Shown piece by piece: positions 55,759-64,000 of a DNA stretch of 64,000 nt. Position 1 is the stretch's first letter. The number at the start of each line of letters is the position of its first letter. Source of the DNA: Pelobacter seleniigenes DSM 18267 (GTDB taxonomy: Bacteria > Desulfobacterota > Desulfuromonadia > Desulfuromonadales > Geopsychrobacteraceae); contig NZ_JOMG01000002.1 of NCBI RefSeq assembly GCF_000711225.1, positions 446,501 to 510,500 of the forward strand, written 5' to 3'. The notes under the pieces were generated by a model. It worked only from the letters and a program-made list of their open reading frames with translations. It searched no databases and had not been told where the DNA came from. The position numbers and the translations under genes are program-made.

Positions 55759-56862
55759 CTATTTCCAGCTCTTTTTTATTGCTTTGATCTTCTGAGCGAC
55801 ATCCTTCCAGCGCTCCTTTTCAACCCGGTCGGCACTTTTATTCTGCCGTTGAGCCAGGTAATCTTGCTCGCGTTTCATTTTTTCATAGTTTGCCAAACGT
55901 TCTGCCGCGAGTTCTCCGCGGGCGACAGCTTCCCGAACATGACAACCGGGTTCGTGAAGATGGCTGCAATCCCTGAAGCGACAATGCACAGCGAGTCTTT
56001 CGATGTCCGGAAAGGCTGCGGAAAGACCACTTTCACCATCCCAGAAGGCAATCTCCCGGATACCGGGATTGTCGATAATCATCCCCCCCTGGGGGACCAT
56101 GAACAGGTCCCTGCTGGTGGTGGTATGCCGCCCTTTACCGACCTGCTCGCTGACCGCTGCGGTGAGTTGAACGGGTTCGCCACAGAGCCGATTGACCAGG
56201 GTGGATTTGCCCGCCCCGGAGGACCCGATCAGGGTTGTGGTTTGACCGCAGCCGAGATATTGGCCCAGGCCGGTCAAACCTTCATCATCCGCTGCGGAAA
56301 CCAGGTGGATGGGAACACCACAGGCAATATTCTCGACCTCGTTGGCACAAAACTCGGGTTCCTGGTGCAGATCTGCTTTGGTCAGGATGATGACCGGCCG
56401 CAGACCACAGTTGTAGACCAGGGTCAGGTAACGCTCGATGCGCCGCAGGTTAAAATCCCGGTCCAGTCCGGACACGATGAAGACGTTGTCCAGGTTTGCG
56501 GCCAGAAGCTGTTCCTTCTGCGGCAAGGCTTCCGCCTTCTGGTGGGCCCCTGAAGCCCCTCTGGATAAACTATTTTTCCGTTCCAGGACCCGGCAAATCA
56601 CCGAATCCGTTAAGAGAACCCAGTCCCCGGTCACCGGATAACTGCCGCCGCTTGCATAGCGCAGCCGCCCGGCCAGACTTGCCAGCCGTTCCTTTTGACC
56701 ATCCCTGACCCGAAAGAGGTTTTTCCCGACTCCGACCACTCTGGCCGGAGTCCCATCAGCACTGGGCGATGAATCCAGCTGGGCCTGAAAATAGGGGCTC
56801 CAGCCCAGTTGTAAAAGCCGCTGATTGCTGTCTTTATTATCTGAAATTTGCGTATCGTTCAT
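55759..56862 (-). CDS. rsgA: Ribosome small-subunit-dependent GTPase
   Basis: The 367-residue protein has an N-terminal OB fold and a circularly permuted GTPase with G4 (TKAD) before G1 (GSSGAGKST) and G3 (DNPG), then a C-terminal zinc motif CRFRDCSHLHEPGCHV. RsgA helps late 30S maturation. I start at MNDTQISDNK; an ATG 17 codons upstream is less likely. It converges with uxuA. Confidence 0.96.
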   Translation of the reverse strand: MNDTQISDNKDSNQRLLQLGWSPYFQAQLDSSPSADGTPARVVGVGKNLFRVRDGQKERLASLAGRLRYASGGSYPVTGDWVLLTDSVICRVLERKNSLSRGASGAHQKAEALPQKEQLLAANLDNVFIVSGLDRDFNLRRIERYLTLVYNCGLRPVIILTKADLHQEPEFCANEVENIACGVPIHLVSAADDEGLTGLGQYLGCGQTTTLIGSSGAGKSTLVNRLCGEPVQLTAAVSEQVGKGRHTTTSRDLFMVPQGGMIIDNPGIREIAFWDGESGLSAAFPDIERLAVHCRFRDCSHLHEPGCHVREAVARGELAAERLANYEKMKREQDYLAQRQNKSADRVEKERWKDVAQKIKAIKKSWK

Positions 56863-57256
56863 GATTTGCTTGCATCCTTCCTGTCTGCAACTGCGCGGCG
56901 GACACCAAGACATGGGCCACGCGCACGGAATACCGATGGTTAATCAACAATTGCCAGGTTTAAACAGGATGTGTTGCCGGCGCAGGACGCAACTGTAGCG
57001 GAAGATTCTCAATCAGAGAACTGCAGAGGAACAGGCCGAAAGAAATTGGCCCATTAGTGAAGCGGATAAAAATTTGTCAGGATTGCGCAGAACACTGATC
57101 AATCAACTGCCGCGAAGAAACTCCCCTGGCCGGCACTGATTGACACAATATCCATAACGTTCATCAACATAAAACCTCTTGGTCTGTTAAAGATGATCTT
57201 TACTATATAGCAACCGGAAAGACAGTCAAGAACAACTGCCGCCGGCCAATCCCTGT
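56863..57256. other. Intergenic region between rsgA and a LysR gene
   Basis: 394 bp with nothing I can support beyond possible rsgA promoter sequence. Confidence 0.4.
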
Positions 57257-58141
57257 TCAGGCTGTTTCCCGCAGAGCATCCAGAAAAGTTCGCAACAGGA
57301 CGGACTGGTGAACGCTTTCCTTGGCGAGGATGCTCAGGTCACGGCTCAGGTCCAGGGGAGAATCGATTTCCACCAGCCAGCCGTGATCCAGTTCACGCTG
57401 TACGGCCAGCCGGGACAGACAGGCACAGCCGGTCCCGGCTTCGACTGCCTTTTTGATCGCTTCGGTATGGCCCAGTTCGATGGTAACCGCAAACGCCAGC
57501 TGCCTTTTCAGCATGGCGCGCTCGAAGACTTCCCTGGTGCCCGATCCTTTTTCGCGCATGACCCATTCCCCATGTTGCAGTTGGTCGTCGCCGATCACGC
57601 CAGTCTCAACCCAGGGATGCTGCGGCCCGGTGACAATGATCAGTTCGTCATCCCGCCATTTCCGGGTGTGAAGGCCAGCGGTGTGCAGAAAACCTTCGAT
57701 AAGCCCGATATCAAGCTTCCCACTCTCCACATCCTGCTCGATCTGCCAGGCATTGGCGACTTGCAGCAGGATCTGCGCTTTACTGTGCCGACGACAAAAA
57801 CGGGCGATCAATCCCGGCATCAGATAATTGCCGATGGTGGTGCTGGCCCCGACCTGAAGGATACCAATCGGCTCGCGAAGTGACTGGTTGAGGAACATTT
57901 CGATCTCAAGCTGCTGGGTAAGCAACTGTTTGACCATGGGCAGGAATTGCCGTCCCCGGTCGTTGAGGTGCAGCCGCTTGCCATGACGGTTGAAGAGCGG
58001 CGCGTCGGAATAGCGTTCGAGTTCCCCCAGGGCCATGCTGACGGCCGACTGGGTCAGCTGCAGTTCGGCACTGGCTCGGGTCACGCTTTCCAGATCGGCA
58101 ACCTTGGCAAAAATTTGTAATTGTCGCAGAGAAATGGCCAT
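57257..58141 (-). CDS. CysB-like LysR-family regulator
   Basis: The 294-residue protein has an N-terminal HTH (VADLESVTRASAELQLTQSAVSMALGELERYS) and an effector domain with the GASTTIGNYLMPGL motif. LysR regulators of this kind often control yeiH. It is divergent from the YeiH gene, with two 19-bp inverted repeats between. Confidence 0.93.
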   Translation of the reverse strand: MAISLRQLQIFAKVADLESVTRASAELQLTQSAVSMALGELERYSDAPLFNRHGKRLHLNDRGRQFLPMVKQLLTQQLEIEMFLNQSLREPIGILQVGASTTIGNYLMPGLIARFCRRHSKAQILLQVANAWQIEQDVESGKLDIGLIEGFLHTAGLHTRKWRDDELIIVTGPQHPWVETGVIGDDQLQHGEWVMREKGSGTREVFERAMLKRQLAFAVTIELGHTEAIKKAVEAGTGCACLSRLAVQRELDHGWLVEIDSPLDLSRDLSILAKESVHQSVLLRTFLDALRETA

Positions 58142-58149
58142 AAATTCTT

Positions 58150-58188
58150 ATATCAATTCAAATGATATTTTTCATCATTATTATGAAA
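58150..58188. promoter_or_regulatory. Pair of LysR operators
   Basis: ATATCA-N7-TGATAT (58150-58168) and TTTCAT-N7-ATGAAA (58170-58188) have equal arm and spacer lengths and sit one base apart. They lie between the regulator and the YeiH-family gene. Confidence 0.62.
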
Positions 58189-58258
58189 TTTTATTTATGC
58201 AGAAAACTTGCTATTTAATGGCTCCTGTTCAATGATTTAACTTCATGTGGAGGCTGTT

Positions 58259-59191
58259 GTGCGTGATTCCCTGGTTGTAAAGATCCTTTTTCTCTGTTGC
58301 CTGCTGCTCTGCCTGTGCCCGTTCATGGATGCGGCCTATGCATTGCTGGCAGGAATCGTTCTCAGTATGGCGTTCGGCAATCCCTGGCCGCAGCAGGCGG
58401 CCACCGCCAGCAAGAAACTGCTTCAACTCTCGGTGGTCGGTCTGGGTTTCGGCCTGAGCCTTGGTGAAGTCTGGACCACGGGCCGCGCGTCCATCATTTA
58501 TACCTTTGTCGGCATCTGTTTTACCCTGCTGCTGGGAACTGCGCTGGGGCGACTGTTCAAGGTCGAAAAACGCACGGCATCGCTGGTGGCGTTCGGCACG
58601 GCGATCTGCGGAGGAAGCGCCATTGCGGCCATGGCACCGGTTCTCAAAGCCGAAGATGATGAAATCGCGGTCTCCCTGGCAACCGTTTTCACTCTGAATG
58701 CAGTCGCTCTGCTGCTGTTCCCGGTCATCGGCCATCAGCTCCATTTAAGCCAGACCATTTTCGGCACCTGGGCCGGAATGGCGATCCACGATACCAGCAG
58801 CGTGGTCGGCGCGGCCTCGGTCTACGGAGCCAAAGCCCTGGCGGTGGGAACCACGGTCAAATTGTCGCGGGCGCTGTGGATCACCCCCTTTGTGCTGTTC
58901 GTTTCCTGGCGCAGCAGGGCTACCGGCAAAAAAGCCGTGCCGCTGTTTATCATCGGCTTTATCCTGGCCGCAGCCATCCGCACTGCGCTGCCACAATTTG
59001 CTTCGCAATGGCATTGGCTGGCGCTGATTGCCAAGCAACTGCTGGTGGTGACGCTGTTTCTGATTGGCGCCGGCCTGAGCCGGGAGCTGCTGCGCAAAGT
59101 CGGGGTCCGCCCACTGCTGCAAGGAGTGGTGCTGTGGTTGCTGGTCGGCAGCCTCACCCTGACCTGTCTGGAACTGTTTGGTGTCGCCTGA
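58259..59191 (+). CDS. YeiH/UPF0324-family transporter
   Basis: The 310-residue membrane protein has the family signature around GTAICGGSAIAAMAPVLKA and GTWAGMAIHDTSSVVGAA. It is a putative sulfate/sulfur-compound exporter. I choose the GTG at 58259, which has GGAGG five bases before it; an earlier GTG at 58247 overlaps the ribosome site. Followed by a uspA gene. Confidence 0.92.
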   Translation: MRDSLVVKILFLCCLLLCLCPFMDAAYALLAGIVLSMAFGNPWPQQAATASKKLLQLSVVGLGFGLSLGEVWTTGRASIIYTFVGICFTLLLGTALGRLFKVEKRTASLVAFGTAICGGSAIAAMAPVLKAEDDEIAVSLATVFTLNAVALLLFPVIGHQLHLSQTIFGTWAGMAIHDTSSVVGAASVYGAKALAVGTTVKLSRALWITPFVLFVSWRSRATGKKAVPLFIIGFILAAAIRTALPQFASQWHWLALIAKQLLVVTLFLIGAGLSRELLRKVGVRPLLQGVVLWLLVGSLTLTCLELFGVA

Positions 59192-59235
59192 GCAACATAA
59201 CTTTTCAACAATTTAAAAGGATTAGGAGAATTCTG

Positions 59236-59724
59236 ATGTTACCCCTTTATAAAAAAATCCTCGTAGCGACAGATTTTTCTGCTCATTCGACCATGGCCTT
59301 TAAACATGCCGTGATGTTGGCCCGACACAACAATGCCCAGATTCAGCTGCTGCATGTCATGCAGCCCCTGGATCCTTATTTCCGCAGCCTGTTTTCGGAC
59401 CAACCCGGCAGCGAAATGATTGCTGAGCTGGAAAAATCAAAATATCAGCAATTACAGCAGGAGTTGCAGCAGGAACTCGCTGACTTCGCCCGCACCGAAC
59501 TGGCTGATTTTCCCGAGGACCTGCAACGCTTCAACGGGGCCGAGGTGGTCATCGGGACACCTGCGACAGAGATTGTTGCCACTGCCGATCAGAATAACGT
59601 CGATGTTATCGTGCTCGGAACCCACGGCCGCGGCTTCATTGAACACGCGCTGCTCGGCAGTGTCGCTGAAAAGGTCCTGCGTCATGCAAGTCGACCGGTT
59701 CTGGTTATCCCGCTGCCAGCTTAG
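59236..59724 (+). CDS. Universal stress protein (UspA family)
   Basis: The 162-residue protein has the UspA fold and nucleotide-binding motif GTHGRGFIEHALLGSVAEKVLRHA. TTAGGAGAA lies before the ATG. It starts 44 bp after the YeiH gene, so the two may be co-transcribed. A longer open frame upstream overlaps YeiH and is not coding. Confidence 0.95.
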   Translation: MLPLYKKILVATDFSAHSTMAFKHAVMLARHNNAQIQLLHVMQPLDPYFRSLFSDQPGSEMIAELEKSKYQQLQQELQQELADFARTELADFPEDLQRFNGAEVVIGTPATEIVATADQNNVDVIVLGTHGRGFIEHALLGSVAEKVLRHASRPVLVIPLPA

Positions 59725-59881
59725 CCGACGCTTGTGTGTTTTGTCAGGGGCAGCTCTGAGCATGATTCGAGAAATTTTCCCAGCCTCCCTTGCCTCGGCT
59801 CTTAAGTCCTCTTAAACTGAAATTAAAGAGTGAAATGGTCATCTTCCTATTCAACTCATTTTCCCAGTTTCAGGAGTGAAC

Positions 59882-60103
59882 ATGGCAGAGCTGTATAAGT
59901 GTGGTATTTGCGGGGCGGTCACCAAAGCGAGTGAACAAGTATGCGATGTAGTGGCCATTGAGGATAAGGATGAATATTGTGGAACGGACGATAAACCCAC
60001 CGTCATGTGCAATCCCATGAAGAAACAAGCCGCCTATATGTGCAATTCTTGCGGCCGCCCGGCGGACCAACCGGATCATCTGTGTGACCCATTGAAAATC
60101 TGA
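59882..60103 (+). CDS. Small Cys-rich zinc-ribbon-like protein
   Basis: The 73-residue protein has ten cysteines with two CxxC knuckles (CGIC and CNSC) plus further single cysteines (MCNP, LCDP). It could bind one or two zinc ions or a metal cluster. The family is not recognised with confidence. GGAG lies before the ATG; a hairpin follows at 60115. Confidence 0.7.
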   Translation: MAELYKCGICGAVTKASEQVCDVVAIEDKDEYCGTDDKPTVMCNPMKKQAAYMCNSCGRPADQPDHLCDPLKI

Positions 60104-60114
60104 AGACACTCCAG

Positions 60115-60162
60115 CCACCGTGCTTGAACGAGCCCCAGCAGGGACTTTTCCAAGCACGGTGG
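60115..60162 (+). terminator. Hairpin after the Cys-rich gene
   Basis: CCACCGTGCTTG and CAAGCACGGTGG form a perfect 12-bp stem with a 24-nt loop. No T-run follows, so termination is uncertain. Confidence 0.5.
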
Positions 60163-60653
60163 GAACAAAGCCCCTCTTCTCAAGCGGACAAAATCAACAC
60201 AAGTCATTATTAACTTTGATAGCCCAGTCATGGACAAAACAGGTCGTTGAAAAACGGTTCAGCCCATTCAATCGGCAGACGACCATTCAGCCTGCGCCGG
60301 TTCCGGTTCTCATGAAAGAAAGAGAACTCTGGGAACTACCGGTCATTTCTTGCCAGGAAACCGTTTTTAACCGGCCATCCGCCACTTCTAAAAATCCACT
60401 TGCCAGGGCACGGTCAGCAGAAAAAAGGGGCTTGGAAGAATCGACATGAGGACCATAACCAGCTGATCCTAAAAGAAAAAAAAGGAAATTTATCTTTACC
60501 TCTTGAGGTTTTTCAGGTAAATCAACAGAGATCTTTTCCGGATGAATTCATGATTTTCCCTTAGCGGCAGCCCACGCCCAACGAGTGCAACCTTCCCTGC
60601 AAGGCATTTTCAGGAGGGGGGAAGAGTCTTTTGTCAGCAAGGAGGAACACGAC
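60163..60653. other. Intergenic region with possible transposase remnant
   Basis: About 490 bp without an intact gene. On the minus strand around 60230-60330 a frame reads FFHENRNRRRLNGRLPIEWA then stops, resembling the end of an integrase-core transposase. This is weak evidence. Confidence 0.35.
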
Positions 60654-61772
60654 ATGTTCAGATCATTCATTCTGTTCAGCCTGCTCCTGATCATCGTGCT
60701 TGCCCCTGCGCTTGATGCCACCGCCCAGGAGCCGCTCAAAATTGCCGCAATCTATGCCAAATCCGGAGAAGCAGCGGAGGACAATCTGGAACTTTTCCAG
60801 GCGGTCCGGTTTGCTGTCGATGAGGCCAACAAGGCCGGCGGGCTGCTCGGACGAAAAATCAAACTTCTTGAATACGATAATCACAGCACCCCGATTCAAA
60901 GCCTGTTGGCAGCCAAGCAGGCCGTAAAAGACGGGGTTGTCGCAGTGATCGGAGCGTCCTGGAGTTCCCACTCCCTGGCCATCGCCCCCTACCTGCAGAA
61001 GATGAAGATCCCGATGATCAGCCCGGATTCGACACATCCCGATGTCACCACGGCCGGTGATTATATTTTCCGGGCCTGTTTCATCGACTCGTTCCAGGGC
61101 AAAGCCCTGGCCAAGTTTGCCATGCAGCAACTCAATGCAAGCACTGCCGTCATCATCCAGAACATCACCAGCGATTACAGCCTTGGGTTGAGCGCCTTTT
61201 TCAAGCAAGAATTCGAAGCCAGAGGCGGCAAGGTACAGAGGGTTCTCAACTACAAATATCCGCAGACCGATTTCACCGAGCTGCTCAATCACGCCAGACA
61301 GCTGAATCCCGACATTCTGTTCATCCCCGGCCACGCGGAAAGCGGCTATGTCATCCGCCAGGCCCAGGACATGGGCATCAATGCCATCATGCTCGGTGGC
61401 GATGGCTGGCCTTATCGGCAGTTTTATGCCAACGGCGGGCAAGACCTCAAGCTGGGCTATTACTCTGCCCACTGGAGTAAAGAGCTGGCCACGCCGGCAA
61501 CCCAATCTTTTGCGGCCCGTTATGGTAAGTATTATGACGTCACGGAGTTTGCCGCCACGGCCTACGATGCGGCAACGCTCCTGTTTGATGCCATAAAACG
61601 GGCCGGATCGGTCGACCATCAGGCCATTCGCGATGCACTGGCTGCCACGGTTTTTTATGGAGTGACCGGCAAGATCTCCTTTGACAAAAACGGAGATCCC
61701 CAGAAACAGGTGGTGATGATGAAAATCACCGCCGGGCGCCCGGCCCTGTTCTCAACTGTCATGCCCAACTGA
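60654..61772 (+). CDS. Branched-chain-amino-acid-type periplasmic binding protein
   Basis: The 372-residue protein has a signal peptide (about 1-24, ending ATAQ) and a type 1 periplasmic binding fold like LivJ (KIAAIYAKSGEAAEDNLELF, VIGASWSSHSLAIAPYL). A strong AAGGAGG precedes the ATG. There are no permease or ATPase genes. The next gene, 29 bp on, is a membrane diguanylate cyclase, so I infer a ligand-sensing role for that partner. Confidence 0.9.
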   Translation: MFRSFILFSLLLIIVLAPALDATAQEPLKIAAIYAKSGEAAEDNLELFQAVRFAVDEANKAGGLLGRKIKLLEYDNHSTPIQSLLAAKQAVKDGVVAVIGASWSSHSLAIAPYLQKMKIPMISPDSTHPDVTTAGDYIFRACFIDSFQGKALAKFAMQQLNASTAVIIQNITSDYSLGLSAFFKQEFEARGGKVQRVLNYKYPQTDFTELLNHARQLNPDILFIPGHAESGYVIRQAQDMGINAIMLGGDGWPYRQFYANGGQDLKLGYYSAHWSKELATPATQSFAARYGKYYDVTEFAATAYDAATLLFDAIKRAGSVDHQAIRDALAATVFYGVTGKISFDKNGDPQKQVVMMKITAGRPALFSTVMPN

Positions 61773-61801
61773 CCAGCAACTTTGTGCGATCAAGGCGAGC
61801 T

Positions 61802-63085
61802 ATGCTGAGCAACAGAAGCCTGCGCTTTAAAATCAATCTCTCCATCGCCATGATCCTGCTGATCGTCACCCTGGTGTTCGGCTCCATTCTGGCGATCTAT
61901 GAAATCACCCGCCGGAACGATGCCATCCAGCAAGTCAAACAGTTCCTTGATGACCTGACCGCCCAATATTCGGAACAGCTCGGCAATGAAATTTTTGCCG
62001 GTCAGGAACTGGCACTTTCCGCCACCCTGGCTCAGCTCAAGAAGCGAAGTAACATTTTGACGATCGACACTTATGATCAGGTCGGTAACCTTGTGGTCAC
62101 CACCGCAGCTAAGTCCCCGGAAGGTCTCGAACTGGATCAGTTACGACCGTTCGGTTCCCCTGTTGCCCGCCTGCAGCATTGGCATAACCAGCCGGTGCTG
62201 AGCTATATCAGCCCCATCATTGCCTACAACGAACCCGTGGGTTATTGGCAGATCCGCTATGCCATGACGACATTGAACCAGCAGACTCTGGAGATCGTCA
62301 GCATCTTTAGCGCCCTGATCATTTCCCTGTCATTGCTCCTCGGCCTGTTGCTCAATAATATTCTGCGGCGCTTTGTCCTCAAACCGGTCTATGCGCTGCA
62401 AAAAACCATGCACTCTATCGAAAACAGGGATGGTCCAGCCGATCAGGAAGAGATCGACGACGAACAGAGACTGGCCAGGATGGTCTGTGCTTTTGACGAA
62501 CACTCCTGCCACTTGAAGGTTTCGAAAGAGACCCAGGATGAAATCGGCTCTTTGGGCTATGCTTTTCAGCAAATGCTGCTGGCCCTGAAGAATGCCTATA
62601 TCGGCAGCCGAACCGATGTCCTGACCAAACTCAATAACCGCAGAAAGCTGGATGAAGTTCTGGCCTTCGAAATCAAGCAATCCAGCCGCTACCAAAATCC
62701 CTTTGCCTTCATCCTGATCGATATCGACTACTTTAAAACCGTCAATGACACCCATGGCCACCTGGTCGGGGACAGGGTTCTGGTGGAATTGGCCGAACTG
62801 CTGCAGAACTGTTTACGGACAACCGACATTGCCGGACGTTGGGGCGGCGAAGAATTCATCATCATCCTGCCCCAACAAAAACGGCTGCATGCGCAACAGC
62901 TGGCGGAAAAGCTCCGCAACACGATCTGCAGCCACCGGTTTACCGATGCCAACATTACCATTACCGCCAGTTTTGGCATCAGCGAATATCTGCCCGGAGA
63001 TTCCGCTGCCGGCCTGGTCAAGAGAGCCGATGACGCTCTCTATGAAGCAAAGCGGTTTGGCCGCAACCGCATTGTCTGGCAATAG
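61802..63085 (+). CDS. Membrane diguanylate cyclase (GGDEF)
   Basis: The protein of about 427 residues has two membrane helices enclosing a periplasmic sensor (about 35-160), a HAMP-like linker and a GGDEF domain with active-site GGEEF (RWGGEEFIIILPQ). It should make cyclic-di-GMP. There is no RxxD inhibitory site that I can place with certainty. I start at the ATG behind AAGGCGAG; a GTG lies 18 bp earlier. Paired with the binding-protein gene. Confidence 0.93.
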   Translation: MLSNRSLRFKINLSIAMILLIVTLVFGSILAIYEITRRNDAIQQVKQFLDDLTAQYSEQLGNEIFAGQELALSATLAQLKKRSNILTIDTYDQVGNLVVTTAAKSPEGLELDQLRPFGSPVARLQHWHNQPVLSYISPIIAYNEPVGYWQIRYAMTTLNQQTLEIVSIFSALIISLSLLLGLLLNNILRRFVLKPVYALQKTMHSIENRDGPADQEEIDDEQRLARMVCAFDEHSCHLKVSKETQDEIGSLGYAFQQMLLALKNAYIGSRTDVLTKLNNRRKLDEVLAFEIKQSSRYQNPFAFILIDIDYFKTVNDTHGHLVGDRVLVELAELLQNCLRTTDIAGRWGGEEFIIILPQQKRLHAQQLAEKLRNTICSHRFTDANITITASFGISEYLPGDSAAGLVKRADDALYEAKRFGRNRIVWQ

Positions 63086-63111
63086 CCAGCCGTCGGCTCT
63101 CCGACAAAAGG

Positions 63112-64000
63112 TTAACCACCCGCCAGCCCGCTGGCCTGTTCCCGCTCAAAGCCCTTGCGGCTGTTGTAGCCCCGCTCAGCAAATGGTTGCAGTTGCTCCT
63201 GCCATTTTAGCTTCAATGCCAATAAGGCCCGCTTGGGATGGTCAATCTTATCAGGTTCGACCAGGGTCTCCAGCACGCTGAATTCAAAGCTGGCGGCACC
63301 AAATTCCGTCAGTTCAGCCTGCAACGCACGGTTAAAGACCACTTTTCCCATCTTCAGCTGAAACAGGCGGCTTTTCTTTTCTGCCTCCAGGTTCTCGCTG
63401 CTGCCGATATAGATTTTTCCGTTGGCTTTATTGCGAATCTGGAAAATCCCCATCTCCGGCCGACTCTCTTTGTATTCCTGCTTGAGCTGTGCCCGCTTGC
63501 TTTTTTTTCGGGCTGATTGTTCAAGATTCATCATCGCTTTCCCATTCGTTTTGTTATCCTGAGGCTCCCGCCAGTAACCGGTGCCATCCCGCTGGATCAG
63601 GCGTTCATCGACCAATAACCGGCGGATGGTACAATAATCGTCATAGAGCGGCTGCAGCAGACCAGTGACCTCGGCTTCGGAGTAGCGTTGTCCCGGCTGA
63701 AACCGCAGTGCAAATTCTTCCAGGATAATCAGTCGCTTTTTATGCTGAGCCGGCAACTTTTCCAGCACGCCCCCGTTAAAAAAGGTGGTCAGGACTTTGC
63801 GGCGATAGACCTCCATCCGCTGATCCTGCAAATTCTTGCTGGCCGGAGCGGCACAGACAATCTCACGCAGGGTTACCTGCAAAAGCTGCTCATTTGCGGC
63901 AATGATCACGTAATACTGTTCTTTTCTGCTCTGCACCAGTCCGGCTTGTTCCAACTTTTTGAGGTGGAAGGAGACCGTTGACGGTGCCAGGGCATGCCGT
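63112..64000 (-). CDS. ArsR-type HTH / DUF2087 / GIY-YIG fusion protein (partial, 5' end outside window)
   Basis: The frame continues without a start to the right edge, so the N-terminus is missing. Visible in order: the recognition part of an ArsR HTH (ALAPSTVSFHLKKLEQAGLV), a DUF2087 domain with KVLTTFFNGGVLEKLPAQHK and ILEEFALRFQPGQRYSEAEV, a charged linker, and a GIY-YIG-like domain (GIFQIRNKANGKIYIGSSEN). Such fusions are known but uncommon. The role could be DNA binding plus nicking; catalysis is unproven. A TTG at 63954 is not the true start because homology continues beyond it. Confidence 0.85.
   Translation of the reverse strand, partial: RHALAPSTVSFHLKKLEQAGLVQSRKEQYYVIIAANEQLLQVTLREIVCAAPASKNLQDQRMEVYRRKVLTTFFNGGVLEKLPAQHKKRLIILEEFALRFQPGQRYSEAEVTGLLQPLYDDYCTIRRLLVDERLIQRDGTGYWREPQDNKTNGKAMMNLEQSARKKSKRAQLKQEYKESRPEMGIFQIRNKANGKIYIGSSENLEAEKKSRLFQLKMGKVVFNRALQAELTEFGAASFEFSVLETLVEPDKIDHPKRALLALKLKWQEQLQPFAERGYNSRKGFEREQASGLAGG

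Overview
The window looks like chromosomal DNA of a Gram-negative anaerobe of the Desulfuromonadales type (Geobacter, Desulfuromonas or Pelobacter relatives). This is inferred, not proven. The reasons are abundant hybrid sensor kinases and a sigma-54 regulator, a membrane-bound iron-sulfur oxidoreductase with an NrfD-type subunit, a hisZ-purA pair next to tRNAs, selenium use (a UGA-containing HesB-like gene and mnmH), and dispersed REP/MITE-like repeats. Most genes have mid to high GC. The first 13 kb contains AT-richer, accessory-looking DNA.

Region 1-5 kb (minus strand) is a sensing and respiration module. A PhnD-like periplasmic binding protein, a membrane histidine kinase and an NtrC-type regulator lie in one coupled operon. 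Just beyond is a second operon with a 16-cysteine ferredoxin subunit and an NrfD-type membrane subunit that runs off the left edge. Between them is a very good -24/-12 promoter with two 17-bp palindromes upstream, so the regulator probably switches on the reductase genes. Region 5-13.7 kb is accessory: a class D beta-lactamase among attC-like hairpins, a secreted WG-repeat protein with a TPR lipoprotein, an AT-rich lipoprotein, several short inverted-repeat elements, and a three-gene HTH / nucleotidyltransferase / SEC-C operon.

Region 13.8-23.7 kb holds metabolite exporters with their regulators (LysR/DUF169, LysR/TauE, AraC/LysE), a grpE-cbpA-cbpM-like chaperone operon, an AsmA protein and a hemolysin III-type membrane protein. 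Region 23.8-32.4 kb is a rearranged stretch. It has two identical tRNA-Glu genes inside a 167-bp direct repeat 7.6 kb apart, a third partial copy joined to gene remnants, a MITE inserted exactly at the kup stop codon, an unannotated 100-residue selenoprotein, a DUF1003 protein and a large hybrid kinase. Region 32.4-39.6 kb is housekeeping: purA, hisZ, pepA, a hydrolase-like protein, mnmH, tRNA-Lys and initiator tRNA-Met.

Region 39.8-50.4 kb carries a PAS-rich hybrid kinase, an O-methyltransferase, an overlapping alkylation-repair pair (AdaA-AlkA fusion and ogt), and small transport/regulator units. Region 50.4-64 kb has a 1099-residue FG-GAP lipoprotein, uxuA, rsgA, a CysB-like regulator facing a YeiH exporter, a universal stress protein, a Cys-rich small protein, a periplasmic binding protein paired with a membrane diguanylate cyclase, and a partial ArsR-DUF2087-GIY-YIG fusion at the right edge. 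The selenium theme (UGA gene, mnmH, and its usual tRNA-Lys and tRNA-Glu substrates) and the binding-protein-plus-sensor pairs are the clearest functional threads.
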